A stretch of 64,000 bases of DNA from Pseudarthrobacter sulfonivorans (GCF_024391045.1 NZ_JANFCZ010000010.1:60619-124618), one strand, 5' to 3'; counted from the first letter of the stretch, positions 55,370-63,938 are shown. Notes: generated by a model from the letters alone, not told the origin. Numbers and translations: made by a program.

Positions 55370-56139
55370 CAGACCACCACCGTCATGCCGCCGTCGATAA
55401 AGATCGTTTGCCCGTTCACGAAGTCCGACCCGTCCGAGGCCAACCACACCGCCGGGCCGGCCAGGTCCTGCACGGTCCCCCACCGGGCCGCCGGGGTCCG
55501 GCCCAGGATCCAAGAATTGAACCCCTCATCATCTACAAGGTTCTGCGTCATCTCCGTGTGGATATACCCCGGCGCGATCCCGTTGATCTGCAGCCCCGAG
55601 CCCGCCCACTCCGCCGTCATCGCCCGGGTCAGGTTCCGCAGACCACCCTTCGCCGCCACGTACGGGGCAATCGTGGGCCGGGCCAGATCCGTCTGCACCG
55701 AACAAATATTGATGATCTTCCCGTTGCCCCGGGGAATCATGTGCCTCGCAGCCTCCCGGCCCACCAAAAACGCGCTCGTCAGGTCCGTCGCGATTACCCG
55801 TTCCCAGTCCGCCACATCCAACTCCAGCATCGGCACCCGATGCTGGATCCCGGCGTTATTCACCAGGATCCGCAACGGCCCCACGTGCTCCTCCACCCAG
55901 GCAACACCCCGCGCGGCCTCCACATCACTGGTCACATCAAAAGCCACACTATGCACCCGGCCCGGCGCGAAATCAGCAGCCAACACCGCCTCCGCCGCCT
56001 TCAACGGCTCCGCGTTAAGACCATTCAGCACCACCGTCGCCCCCGCCTCAGCCAGGCCCCGCGCCAAGGCATTACCAATCCCCCGGCTCGACCCCGTCAC
56101 CAGGGCAACCCGCCCCGTCAAATCAAAAAGTCCGCTCAT
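55369..56139 (-). CDS. idnO: SDR oxidoreductase, probable gluconate 5-dehydrogenase
   Basis: 256 residues. TGSSRGIG, NNAGIQHR, NICSVQ and YVAAKGG carry the catalytic Ser, Tyr and Lys. NNAGIQHR, the family's usual N-N-A-G variant, and the C-terminal GQTIFIDGGMTVVV match gluconate 5-dehydrogenases, which reduce 5-ketogluconate to gluconate. It overlaps the upstream gene by four bases and the downstream one by one base. Confidence 0.85.
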   Translation of the reverse strand: MSGLFDLTGRVALVTGSSRGIGNALARGLAEAGATVVLNGLNAEPLKAAEAVLAADFAPGRVHSVAFDVTSDVEAARGVAWVEEHVGPLRILVNNAGIQHRVPMLELDVADWERVIATDLTSAFLVGREAARHMIPRGNGKIINICSVQTDLARPTIAPYVAAKGGLRNLTRAMTAEWAGSGLQINGIAPGYIHTEMTQNLVDDEGFNSWILGRTPAARWGTVQDLAGPAVWLASDGSDFVNGQTIFIDGGMTVVV

Positions 56140-57065
56140 GCTGAAACTGTCCCTTTCGTCGCGTTGTCCGCTGTTGCATCGCTGAGTTGGGAAATGGCCT
56201 GCCGGACAACGGCGAGGTCCTGGTCGCCCAATCCCTGGCGCTTGAGTTCGGCGTAAAGTTCGACGCCGGCACTCGCCATGGGCGCCGCAGCGCCCGCCGA
56301 CCGGGCCGACTCGAGCACAAACGAGAGATCCTTGTGCATAAATTTCGCCGGACCCGTCGGCGTGTAATCCTTCCGCACCAACCGCGGCCCCACGTTTTCC
56401 AGCACGCGGCTCCCCGCCAGACCACCGGCCAGGACGTCAAAAAGTGCCGCCGGATCCATGCCCGAACGCTCGGCGAGTTCGGCAGCCTCGGCGAGGGCCG
56501 CCGTCGTGGTTCCCACAATGAGCTGGTTGCAGGCCTTGGCCAGCGACCCTGAGCCCAATGGGCCCATGTGCCGGACCGTGGTTCCCATTGCCGCAAAAAA
56601 GGGCATGAGCCGCTGGAAGTCGTCGGGCGACCCGCCGGCCATGATGGCCAGGGTGCCCGCCGCTGCGCCGCTGGTTCCGCCGCTGACCGGAGCATCCACC
56701 ACCACGGCACGGCCCGCACTGGTTTCACGCACCTTACGGCCAAAGTCCTGGACCTTGGCGGGTGAAACCGAGCTCATCACCACTACCGCCGTGCCGGCCG
56801 CCGGGGGCGTTTCAGCCCAGCTCGCCAGCAGCCCGGCCGCCGCGTCCTCAATAAAGGAAAGGTCCGGCAGCATGAAGGCGATGATCGGCAGGTCCCGCAA
56901 GGCAGCCACATCCGGCGCCGTTTGGGCACCATTCGCGGTCAGCTCCTGCAGCGGCCCGGCGGAACGGTTCCAGGCGGTGATGTTCCAGCCGGCGCGGAGC
57001 AGGTTCTCCGCCATGGGCAGGCCCATCAGTCCCAGGCCCACAAAGCCAGCTCTTTTGTCTTCCAT
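56136..57065 (-). CDS. Beta-hydroxyacid dehydrogenase family protein
   Basis: 309 residues from the ATG at 57065, with GAGG seven bases upstream. N-terminal GLGLMGLPMAENLLRAGW, substrate loop DAPVSGGTSGAAAGTL, catalytic Lys in GSLAKACNQL. Relatives are 3-hydroxyisobutyrate and tartronate-semialdehyde (2-hydroxy-3-oxopropionate) reductases; which substrate is not clear. First gene of the dehydrogenase operon (ATGA overlap with the next). Confidence 0.88.
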   Translation of the reverse strand: MEDKRAGFVGLGLMGLPMAENLLRAGWNITAWNRSAGPLQELTANGAQTAPDVAALRDLPIIAFMLPDLSFIEDAAAGLLASWAETPPAAGTAVVVMSSVSPAKVQDFGRKVRETSAGRAVVVDAPVSGGTSGAAAGTLAIMAGGSPDDFQRLMPFFAAMGTTVRHMGPLGSGSLAKACNQLIVGTTTAALAEAAELAERSGMDPAALFDVLAGGLAGSRVLENVGPRLVRKDYTPTGPAKFMHKDLSFVLESARSAGAAAPMASAGVELYAELKRQGLGDQDLAVVRQAISQLSDATADNATKGTVSA

Positions 57066-57137
57066 CAATACGCCTCGACTCACATCGTTGTGTGGTTAAT
57101 GTAGGGAAATCTGTCCAATATCCTAGCCGCTATTCAG

Positions 57138-57143
57138 TATGAT
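57138..57143 (+). promoter_or_regulatory. Candidate -10 of the D-2-hydroxyacid dehydrogenase gene
   Basis: TATGAT, 7 bases before the ATG at 57151. It overlaps the ATGs at 57139 and 57142 and would make 57151 a leaderless start. Confidence 0.4.
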
Positions 57144-57150
57144 GAACACC

Positions 57151-58203
57151 ATGACGACTCAAACAACCGTCGCGATCGCCGTTCCGCTCGAAGCAGAGCT
57201 CGTGGACCGCATCCGCGCCGTAGACCCCGCCGTGACCGTGCTCTACGAGCCGGAGCTGCTTCCCCCCGAGCGTTTCCCCGCCGACCACTCCGGGGATCCG
57301 GACTTCACACGGACTCCCGCTCAGGAGGAACGGTACTGGGACATGCTCGGCAAGGCGCAGGTTTTGTATGGCCTGCCGAACGAAAGCCCCGCGGGGCTGG
57401 CCCGCATTGCGCGTGGAAACCCTCATCTCCAGTGGGTTCACGCCATGGCGGCCGGCGCCGGCGGTGCGGTCAAGGCGTCCGGCCTGGACCAGGAAACCCT
57501 GAGCAAGTTCAAGGTAACTACGTCGGCGGGAGTGCATGCCCTCCCGCTTGCCGAGTTCGCGGCCTTCGGAATCCTGAACGGTTTCAAGCGCAGCGCCGAA
57601 CTGGTCCAGGATCAGGCCGCCAAGGTTTGGCCGGAGCTCCGGACGCCCACGCGGCTGGTCAGCGGTTCCTCCCTGGTGGTCACCGGCCTGGGTGAGATCG
57701 GCCTGGAGACGGCCCGGATTGCACGGGCACTGGGCATGAAGGTCAGCGGTACCAAGCGCACGGTTGAACCCATCGAGGGAATCGAAAAAGTGGCGGACAA
57801 CGACGGGCTCGCGGCGCTGCTTGCCACTGCCGACGCCGTGGTCAACACCCTGCCGGGCACGCCGTTCACCGAGAAGCTGTTCAACCACGAAGTGTTTTCC
57901 GCGATGAAGCCCGGAACAGTGTTTGTGAACGTGGGCCGCGGCACCGTCGTCGACGAGGATGCGCTCCTGGAGGCACTCAACAACGGCCAGGTTTCCTATG
58001 CCTGCCTCGACGTGTTCGCCGTGGAGCCGCTCCCGCAGGACAGCCCCCTGTGGAATCACCCCAAGGTCCTGGTGTCACCGCACACGTCCGCACTCAGCGC
58101 GGCCGAAAACCGCCTGATCGCGGAGCGGTTCTGCAGCAACCTCCGTACTTTCCTCGACGGCGGCGACCTCCCCCACTTGGTGGACCCGGTCCACTTCTAC
58201 TAA
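57151..58203 (+). CDS. D-2-hydroxyacid dehydrogenase
   Basis: 350 residues from the ATG at 57151. NAD loop VTGLGEIGLETARIA. The catalytic Arg lies in NVGRGTVVDE, Glu in LDVFAVEPLP, and His in SPHTSALS. It reduces 2-keto acids or oxidises D-2-hydroxy acids; the substrate is unknown. Divergent from the beta-hydroxyacid dehydrogenase operon with only 85 bases between, so co-regulation is likely. Confidence 0.9.
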   Translation: MTTQTTVAIAVPLEAELVDRIRAVDPAVTVLYEPELLPPERFPADHSGDPDFTRTPAQEERYWDMLGKAQVLYGLPNESPAGLARIARGNPHLQWVHAMAAGAGGAVKASGLDQETLSKFKVTTSAGVHALPLAEFAAFGILNGFKRSAELVQDQAAKVWPELRTPTRLVSGSSLVVTGLGEIGLETARIARALGMKVSGTKRTVEPIEGIEKVADNDGLAALLATADAVVNTLPGTPFTEKLFNHEVFSAMKPGTVFVNVGRGTVVDEDALLEALNNGQVSYACLDVFAVEPLPQDSPLWNHPKVLVSPHTSALSAAENRLIAERFCSNLRTFLDGGDLPHLVDPVHFY

Positions 58204-58252
58204 CAGGACCCCCGCCGCCACCACAACCTGCGGGCACATAAGGCGTTTTTGC

Positions 58253-58302
58253 ACAGAGCCCCTGCCGGACTCCTGGTTACAGGAATCCGGCAGGGGCTCT
58301 GT
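58253..58302. terminator. Terminator after the D-2-hydroxyacid dehydrogenase gene
   Basis: Long stem with one mismatch (ACAGAGCCCCTGCCGGA arm from 58253, partner ending 58302) and a four-base loop. Palindromic, so usable from both sides. Confidence 0.87.
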
Positions 58303-58389
58303 GCTGCACGCGGCCCGCCACGGCACGGGCCACCGCGCCGCCGCCGTCGCCGCAGGGTGTTCCATCAGGAGACCGCCACCGGGACGCCA

Positions 58390-58423
58390 CAAGGCGGCCC
58401 CCCGTACCCGGGAGGCCGCCTTG
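58390..58423 (-). terminator. Terminator of the MHS transporter gene
   Basis: CAAGGCGGCC (58390-58399) pairs with GGCCGCCTTG (58414-58423), 22 bases past the transporter stop on the minus strand. No strong T run. Confidence 0.7.
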
Positions 58424-58444
58424 AGTCCGTGTGTGCAGTTTCGG

Positions 58445-59794
58445 CTAGCCGGCGTCCTCCACGAGGACCAGGTCGCGGCCGTTTGTCTCAGGGGTGAAGA
58501 AGGTTGTGCCGAAGGAGATCAGCGCGAGGACCAGCGAGTAGATCGCAGGGACAAGCCAGGAGTGCCCGGTGGCTGCCAGCAGCGCGACACCGATCATGGG
58601 GGCGAAGCCGCCGGCGAGGACGGCTGAGAGCTCACGGCTCAGTGCCACGCCAGTGAAGCGGTGCTGGGAGCCAAACAGTTCCGGCAGCAGCGCACACTGC
58701 GGGCCAAGCATGGACTGCACACCCAGTGCGATGCCCACCACCATGACCACCCAGACCAGGGTGACGTTGCCCAGGGTGACCAGGTAGAACGCAGGCAGGG
58801 CGATGACGGCCTGGAACAGCGCACCATAACGGTAAACCGGAACGCGGCCGAAGCGGTCAGAAAGAGCTCCGAAGGTGACCACCATGACCGCTGCGAATCC
58901 GGCGGCAATGAGGAGGCCCGTGGGGCCGATGAACTTGTCGCCGGCAAAGATACCGGCGGGCATGCTGATGAAGGACACCAGCAGTGCTGAGTAGATGGAC
59001 GAGTTGCCGTTTTCTCCCATCCGGAGGCCGATGCCGATGAGGACGTTCTTCTTGGAGTGCTTCCAGATCTGGGTGACGGGGTTCTTCACCACGGCCTTGT
59101 GCTTTTCCAGCTCCTGGAAGACCGGGGTCTCCTTGAGCCGGAGCCTGATGAACACCGCAATGACAATCAGGATGACGCTCGCCAGGAACGGCACGCGCCA
59201 CAGCCAGCCCTGCAGCACTTCCTTGTCCGCCAGCGCCATCAGTGCGAAGGTGCCGGCACCCAGCAGCGTGCCGAGCTGGATGCCAACGAACGGCAGCGCA
59301 GCGAAGAAACCACGACGACGGCGCGGGGCGACTTCCGAGATAAGGGTGGTGGCACCCGCCTGCTCGGCACCCGCGCCGAGGCCCTGGAGGATGCGCAAGG
59401 TCACCAGGAGGACGGCTCCCACCATTCCCGCCTGCTCGAAGGTTGGCAGGAGCCCGATGGCGAAACTGGACATGCCCATCAGTCCGATGGTCAGGATCAG
59501 GACCATCTTCCGGCCGAATCGGTCGCCGATGTAACCGAACACAATGCCGCCGAACGGCCGGGCAGCAAAACCGACGCCATAAGTGGCGAAAGAAGCAATG
59601 ACTGCACCGCTTTCACCCAACGGTGAGAAGAACAGCGGGCCGAAGATGAGCGCGGACGCCAGGCCGTAGATGTAGAAGTCGTAGTACTCCAGAGCGGAGC
59701 CCACGGAACTGGCAAGAGTTGCACGCCGCAGCTGGTCAGGATCGACGGCGGTGCCGTCCACGTCGGTCTGCGGTGAATTAGTACGAGTTGTCAC
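58445..59794 (-). CDS. MFS transporter, metabolite:H+ symporter (MHS) family
   Basis: 449 residues with about 12 membrane segments. MHS marks: ALEYYDFYIYGLASAL in helix 1, GYIGDRFGRKMVL in loop 2-3, and RILQGLGAGAEQAGATTLISE. MHS members import dicarboxylates, shikimate or betaine-like acids with protons. Start GTG at 59794, with GGGAG five bases upstream; a longer frame lacks family sequence. Lies just downstream of an IclR regulator on the same strand and may import a hydroxy or keto acid. Confidence 0.92.
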   Translation of the reverse strand: MTTRTNSPQTDVDGTAVDPDQLRRATLASSVGSALEYYDFYIYGLASALIFGPLFFSPLGESGAVIASFATYGVGFAARPFGGIVFGYIGDRFGRKMVLILTIGLMGMSSFAIGLLPTFEQAGMVGAVLLVTLRILQGLGAGAEQAGATTLISEVAPRRRRGFFAALPFVGIQLGTLLGAGTFALMALADKEVLQGWLWRVPFLASVILIVIAVFIRLRLKETPVFQELEKHKAVVKNPVTQIWKHSKKNVLIGIGLRMGENGNSSIYSALLVSFISMPAGIFAGDKFIGPTGLLIAAGFAAVMVVTFGALSDRFGRVPVYRYGALFQAVIALPAFYLVTLGNVTLVWVVMVVGIALGVQSMLGPQCALLPELFGSQHRFTGVALSRELSAVLAGGFAPMIGVALLAATGHSWLVPAIYSLVLALISFGTTFFTPETNGRDLVLVEDAG

Positions 59795-59950
59795 AAGAAC
59801 TCCCTCAAAAACACTCCAGGCCCCCGTTGGCCTGGTGGGATAGCGACGACACCTGTTGTGCTGATCACTATGATGAACAGCGTACAGCAAGTTGAACGGA
59901 GCGCAAGGTCCTTGGCTCTTTTTGTTAAGGCAACAGCGCCGTTCGACGCT

Positions 59951-60748
59951 TTAGCCCATGGGATTGCCCAGAGAGCGGGCCAGTTCTTTCAACTCCTTGA
60001 CCATCTGGGAACCCTGTTCTTCCGAATAGGTCGCCTTGAGCGCCGTGACAGAGAGGCCAAGGCTTGGCCCGTGGGCACCGCGTGTCGGGACAGACACGGC
60101 GAGGCATACGACACCTGTAGTGGATTCCTCATCCTCGAAGGCGTAACCCTGTTCCCTGATCCCGCGCAGCTGCGCCTTCAGTTCCGCGCCGGTGCGCAGC
60201 GACTTCGGAGTCAGCACGGGAAGCTCGGCCTCATCGGGAAACATTGCGTCAATGTCATGGTCATGGAGACGTGCAATCAGGGCCTTCCCCACGGCGCACA
60301 GCGAAACAGGCATCTTGTCGCCGATGTTCGAAGTCAGCCGGACGGCCGGGTGCCCTTCGTAGCGTGCCAGGTAGATGACATTGGTCCCATCGAGCATGGC
60401 TATGCGCACCGTCTCTCCGGAGAGGGTGGGTGCCTGTTCGCAGAACCGGTAAAACTCCTGAACTTCGTCAAGCCGGCTAAGGTAGGCCGCACCGAGCTCC
60501 ACCAGTTTGCGGCCAAGGGTGAATTCGGCGCCCTGGCGGCTGATGAGCCGGGCCTCCTCCAGGGCCAGCAACAGGTTGGAGGTGGACGATTTAGGTATAC
60601 CCAGCTCGCGGGCGAGGTCACTCAGCGTCAACCTGCCCGATGCGGAGGCTGCCAGGGCATCCATGACGGCGGCGGCACGCGTGACTGCCGGCGCCGGTGA
60701 TGCGCTGCCCAGGCCATCGGAGGAGCGGGGTGTGCGGGAATCGGCCAT
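59951..60748 (-). CDS. IclR-family transcriptional regulator
   Basis: 265 residues. Winged helix LTLSDLARELGIPKSSTSNL at about 40-59, then the ligand-binding domain with MPVSLCAVGKALIA and YAFEDEEST. AAGGAG is four bases before the ATG. Upstream of the MHS transporter gene, the likely target. IclR members sense acids such as keto- or hydroxy-acids. Confidence 0.92.
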   Translation of the reverse strand: MADSRTPRSSDGLGSASPAPAVTRAAAVMDALAASASGRLTLSDLARELGIPKSSTSNLLLALEEARLISRQGAEFTLGRKLVELGAAYLSRLDEVQEFYRFCEQAPTLSGETVRIAMLDGTNVIYLARYEGHPAVRLTSNIGDKMPVSLCAVGKALIARLHDHDIDAMFPDEAELPVLTPKSLRTGAELKAQLRGIREQGYAFEDEESTTGVVCLAVSVPTRGAHGPSLGLSVTALKATYSEEQGSQMVKELKELARSLGNPMG

Positions 60749-60892
60749 GATTCTCCTTCAGTCGGCACGCAGGGAGCGCTTTGGTGTAGGTTGTTCATTC
60801 CGCTGAACACTAACCATCATAATGGCTGCACGGCGACCGAGCGGAGAGAATTGGGCGCCGGACGCAGCACCCGGCACATTACGGGAAGCATT

Positions 60893-60921
60893 TGTTTGTT
60901 TCCGGCGGTTCACTGTATATT
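60893..60921 (+). promoter_or_regulatory. Candidate plus-strand promoter facing a hairpin
   Basis: TTGTTT at 60893-60898 and TATATT at 60916-60921 with a 17-base spacer. Transcription would enter the hairpin at 60931 almost at once; no gene lies downstream on this strand. Confidence 0.35.
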
Positions 60922-60930
60922 CATTTCAGA

Positions 60931-60973
60931 CCCTCCACCGCGGCATCCCCCAATAGTCGCGGTGGAGGGTTTT
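60931..60973. terminator. Hairpin terminator 3' of the small hypothetical gene
   Basis: 12-bp perfect stem (60931-60942 and 60958-60969), TTTT following on the plus strand. On the minus strand it lies 35 bases past the stop of the gene ending at 61004. Confidence 0.8.
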
Positions 60974-61003
60974 CCAATGCCCCGGAACTTCAGAGCCCGG
61001 GGT

Positions 61004-61294
61004 TCAGGCCACATCGGCCGCCGATTCACGCAGGCGCCAGCCGCCGCCGAGCCCATCGCGTTCCAGCACCATGGTGGTGAGGGCGGACCGGGGGTTTACT
61101 CCGAGCCTCACCTGGACCTGGAGGACTTCAACATCCACCCGGCCCAGCCCCTTGGGCATGCGCCGCTGGTCCTCCCACCAGCTCACCCGCTCGAACCACC
61201 TCACCGCTTCGGCACCAACGGCGAACTCCCTGCCCGCGCTGACAACCGCCGTCGGGACGCCGCCCCGTGACTTCTTAACCACCACATAATCCAT
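61004..61294 (-). CDS. Small hypothetical protein
   Basis: 96 residues from the ATG at 61294. Trp- and Val-rich, mainly beta-looking sequence (GREFAVGAEAVRWFERVSWW), with no cysteine and no membrane segment. It may belong to the DUF6504-type small proteins, by loose resemblance only. TAGAGT stands 7 bases before the ATG, arguing for this start and against the longer frame. Confidence 0.6.
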   Translation of the reverse strand: MDYVVVKKSRGGVPTAVVSAGREFAVGAEAVRWFERVSWWEDQRRMPKGLGRVDVEVLQVQVRLGVNPRSALTTMVLERDGLGGGWRLRESAADVA

Positions 61295-61301
61295 AGCGGG
61301 A

Positions 61302-61307
61302 ACTCTA
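61302..61307 (-). promoter_or_regulatory. Candidate -10 of leaderless small gene
   Basis: TAGAGT on the minus strand, 7 bases before the ATG at 61294. Confidence 0.45.
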
Positions 61308-61393
61308 GGCAGGGGCACCGACAATAAAGCGGCAGACTCCGCACGGCCTCGGCACAGGTTCAGGCGGGAACGCACGGGTCCAGCCGCGGAAAC

Positions 61394-61443
61394 AAAAAAC
61401 CCCGCTGTTCCAGACCGTTACAGTCGTGGAACAAGCGGGGTTT
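61394..61443 (-). terminator. Terminator of tRNA-Val
   Basis: On the minus strand AAACCCCGC and TGTTCCA arms pair with TGGAACA and GCGGGGTTT, with one bulge, ending in TTTTTTG. Confidence 0.9.
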
Positions 61444-61448
61444 GCTGG

Positions 61449-61521
61449 TGGGTCCTACCGGGATCGAACCGATGACATCCACGGTGTAAACGTGGCGCTC
61501 TACCAGCTGAGCTAAAGACCC
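61449..61521 (-). tRNA. tRNA-Val (anticodon TAC)
   Basis: Acceptor GGGTCTT pairs with AGGACCC, discriminator A. Anticodon arm CCACG-TTTACAC-CGTGG gives TAC. T arm CGGTTCGATCCCG. CCA is not encoded. Confidence 0.95.
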
Positions 61522-61654
61522 AAAGTGTCAATTTCCGCACCTCAGCGCGCCAACCAACGAACATAAACTCTACCTGATGCACGGGAGCAAAAGCCAATCC
61601 GGCACGCTCCGCCGGGGCCCACGGCCCGCGGGCCGGGTTTTGCCGGGGCGTTGG

Positions 61655-61686
61655 TTCAGGGGTCCGGAAATTCAGGGGTCCGGAAG
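61655..61686. repeat. 16-base tandem duplication at the 3' end of the sirtuin gene
   Basis: TTCAGGGGTCCGGAAA at 61655-61670 is repeated as TTCAGGGGTCCGGAAG at 61671-61686, spanning the sirtuin stop codon (61672-61674). Confidence 0.7.
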
Positions 61687-62598
61687 TTCAGCTGCAAGCC
61701 ACGCCAGTGACTCACTAACGCCGGCATGGATTTTGATGGTGGCCTGGGGATCGCCACGGGTCTCACCGCGGTTGATGATCACTACCGGCTTGCCCTCCTT
61801 TGCCGCATGCCGCACGAACCGCAGCCCGCTCATCACGGTCAGTGAGGATCCGGCAACCAGGAGCGCAGCGGCATCGTCCACCATGGCGTAGGCGGCCTCA
61901 ACCCGCTCTTTGGGTACGTTCTCACCGAAATACACGAAGTCGGGCTTGAGTGTTCCCCCGCAGGCAGGACACGAGGCAACTACAAAGCTGCTGATGAGCG
62001 CCGCATCGTCAACGGCGGCATCGGCGTCGGGGGCCATTTCCACAAGCCCCGATTTTGTGGCACGCTCCAGGAATTCCGGGTTCAGCTCGGTGAGGACCCC
62101 TGCCAGCAGGTGGCGGGTGTAGGTCCGCCGGCAGGCCAGGCAGACCACTTGGTCATAGCGGCCGTGCAGGTCGATGACGTTGGTGCTGCCGGCTTCTTCG
62201 TGCAGCCGGTCCACGTTCTGCGTAATGAGGCCGGTCAGCAGCCCCCGCCGCTCAAGTTCCGCCGCGGCCCTGTGCCCCTGGTTGGGGTCGGCATGCCGTA
62301 AATGGGACCACCCAATGTGGTTCCGTGCCCAGTACCGCTGGCGATTGGCGGCATCACGGACAAACTCCTGGTACGTCATCGGAGAACGGGGCACCGCGTC
62401 CGGGCCACGGTAATCCGGAATACCCGAGTCTGTGCTCAGTCCGGCGCCGGTCAGAAGCGCCAACCGCTGGCCGGACAGGAGAGCCCGGACTTCCTCCATC
62501 TCCCTGAGGTGCTCATCCGCCAAGGCGGCAGGGCTGGCAGCGGGAAGGCTGGCGAAGCCAGTCAGGCCTACGCCAACACCCCGCTGCCGCCGGTCCAT
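61672..62598 (-). CDS. Sir2-family NAD-dependent protein deacylase
   Basis: 308 residues. TGAGLSTDSGIPDYRG and TQNVDRLH form the NAD site. The catalytic His is in IDLHGRY. The zinc ribbon is CLAC...CPAC, and AGSSLTV follows. Long N-terminal extension (about 35 residues); the start is uncertain, since no ribosome binding site is clear at 62598. Confidence 0.92.
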   Translation of the reverse strand: MDRRQRGVGVGLTGFASLPAASPAALADEHLREMEEVRALLSGQRLALLTGAGLSTDSGIPDYRGPDAVPRSPMTYQEFVRDAANRQRYWARNHIGWSHLRHADPNQGHRAAAELERRGLLTGLITQNVDRLHEEAGSTNVIDLHGRYDQVVCLACRRTYTRHLLAGVLTELNPEFLERATKSGLVEMAPDADAAVDDAALISSFVVASCPACGGTLKPDFVYFGENVPKERVEAAYAMVDDAAALLVAGSSLTVMSGLRFVRHAAKEGKPVVIINRGETRGDPQATIKIHAGVSESLAWLAAELPDP

Positions 62599-62603
62599 TC
62601 CGC

Positions 62604-63098
62604 CTAGGCCCGGTCCAGGCCCGCCAGGACACTGCAGTATTCAGCGAGTTCGCGGGCCTGCCCGCGCGGATTTACCACCACGTAGCGGATTGTGCCGCCC
62701 GCATCGATGATAAACGTGCCGCGCTTGGCCATCCCGGTCTCAGCGTCAAAGACACCGTAAGTGCTGGCGACCGCCCCGTGCGGCCAGAAATCGGCGAGCA
62801 GATCGAACCCGTAAGCTTCCTTTTCCGCGTAGGCCCGGAGGCTGAACTTGCTGTCCACTGACACTGCCAGGACGGTAGCCCGGGCATCCTCGAAGATGGC
62901 CAGGTTGTCCCGGATTTCGCAGAGTTCCCCCGTGCAGATGCCGGAAAACGCAAACGGATAGAACACCAGTACAACGTTTTGCCCGCGGAGGGCCGACAGC
63001 CGCACGGGCTCGCCAAACTGGTTCACCAGCTCAAAATCAGGGGCCGTCTCCCCCACAGCCGGAACGGAGATGGCTGCTGCGGGAAGGGAGACCGTCAC
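62604..63098 (-). CDS. Peroxiredoxin (AhpE/BCP type)
   Basis: 164 residues. Reduces peroxides. Active-site block FYPFAFSGICTGELCEIRD has the peroxidatic Cys and another Cys five residues later, the spacing of atypical two-Cys BCP-type enzymes; AhpE of M. tuberculosis has only the first. GTG start at 63098 overlaps the DUF3052 stop by four bases (GTGA), so the two are coupled. Confidence 0.9.
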   Translation of the reverse strand: MTVSLPAAAISVPAVGETAPDFELVNQFGEPVRLSALRGQNVVLVFYPFAFSGICTGELCEIRDNLAIFEDARATVLAVSVDSKFSLRAYAEKEAYGFDLLADFWPHGAVASTYGVFDAETGMAKRGTFIIDAGGTIRYVVVNPRGQARELAEYCSVLAGLDRA

Positions 63099-63514
63099 TT
63101 GTTCTTCTTGCTGACGAGTCGGGTGGCGCTCCAGTCCTTGGAGACACCTGCCGAGGTGGTCAGATGCAGGCCGGCCGTTGGCGCCGCTTCCTGGATTTCT
63201 GCCGGGGACACGTAGCCCTGCCGGCCGGACTTCGGCGTCAGCACCCAAACAACGCCGCCTTCACTCAAGGTGGTCAGCGAATCCATGAGCGTGTCCACCA
63301 GATCCCCGTCGCCGTCCCGCCACCAAAAAATGACGGCGTCTACAACGTCATGGTCGTCTTCATCCAGGAGCTCGGACCCCGTGAGATCCTCAATATCATC
63401 ACGTAAGTCGAAATCGACATCATCGTCGTAACCGAACTCCTGAATCAGATCCCCGTTTTTGAAACCCAATTTTTCCGCCACATTTACCGAAGTGGCGGCG
63501 TCGGCCTCGCTCAC
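63095..63514 (-). CDS. DUF3052 domain protein
   Basis: 139 residues from the GTG at 63514, with GGAGG five bases upstream. Acidic middle (FGYDDDVDFDLRDDIEDLTG), then VDAVIFWWRDGDGDLVDTL and VVWVLTPKSGR, ending in a basic tail. This actinobacterial family has no known function and is regularly found next to the pyruvate dehydrogenase gene aceE, as here. Confidence 0.88.
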   Translation of the reverse strand: MSEADAATSVNVAEKLGFKNGDLIQEFGYDDDVDFDLRDDIEDLTGSELLDEDDHDVVDAVIFWWRDGDGDLVDTLMDSLTTLSEGGVVWVLTPKSGRQGYVSPAEIQEAAPTAGLHLTTSAGVSKDWSATRLVSKKNK

Positions 63515-63938
63515 GTGTTCCTCCAATACCTAATACCTGCAATTTGCATAGTGATTTCCATTACTCCAAGCCAACACCCTTTGTGCCCGCGCTTCAAGCT
63601 GACAACCCTGCGATCCGCCATATTCTGCGTCACATCCGGGGCCTCCAGCCTGTGTTGCAGCGGCTTTCGTCACACAACCAGTATGACGGCGAAATACAAC
63701 TCCAGTGCCATGGACGCGGCTACGCATCGCGCTGAAGTCAGAGCTAGAGTGGCTGGTGACAACTATGCCTGCGGGGCGACCGCCTGGAACTGAAGGCAGA
63801 CATAGGCGTGATAGGACCCTGCCCGGCGCACATGACCGGGCTGTTGTAACCGATACGTCGCACACGTCGCAGTCATCCCGGACAGTCACCCTGCCCGGTG
63901 TGAGGGCGCCGATGCATGCGCGCAAAGAGAGGTTGGAC
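63515..63938. other. Intergenic region between DUF3052 gene and aceE
   Basis: 424 bases without a believable gene. It must contain the divergent promoters. The part nearest DUF3052 (63530-63570) is AT-rich. No named operator was recognised. Confidence 0.5.

Noticed and set aside
54341..56185. 614-codon plus-strand frame over the dehydrogenase operon
   Set aside because: Antisense to three genes with clear motifs and overlapping starts and stops.
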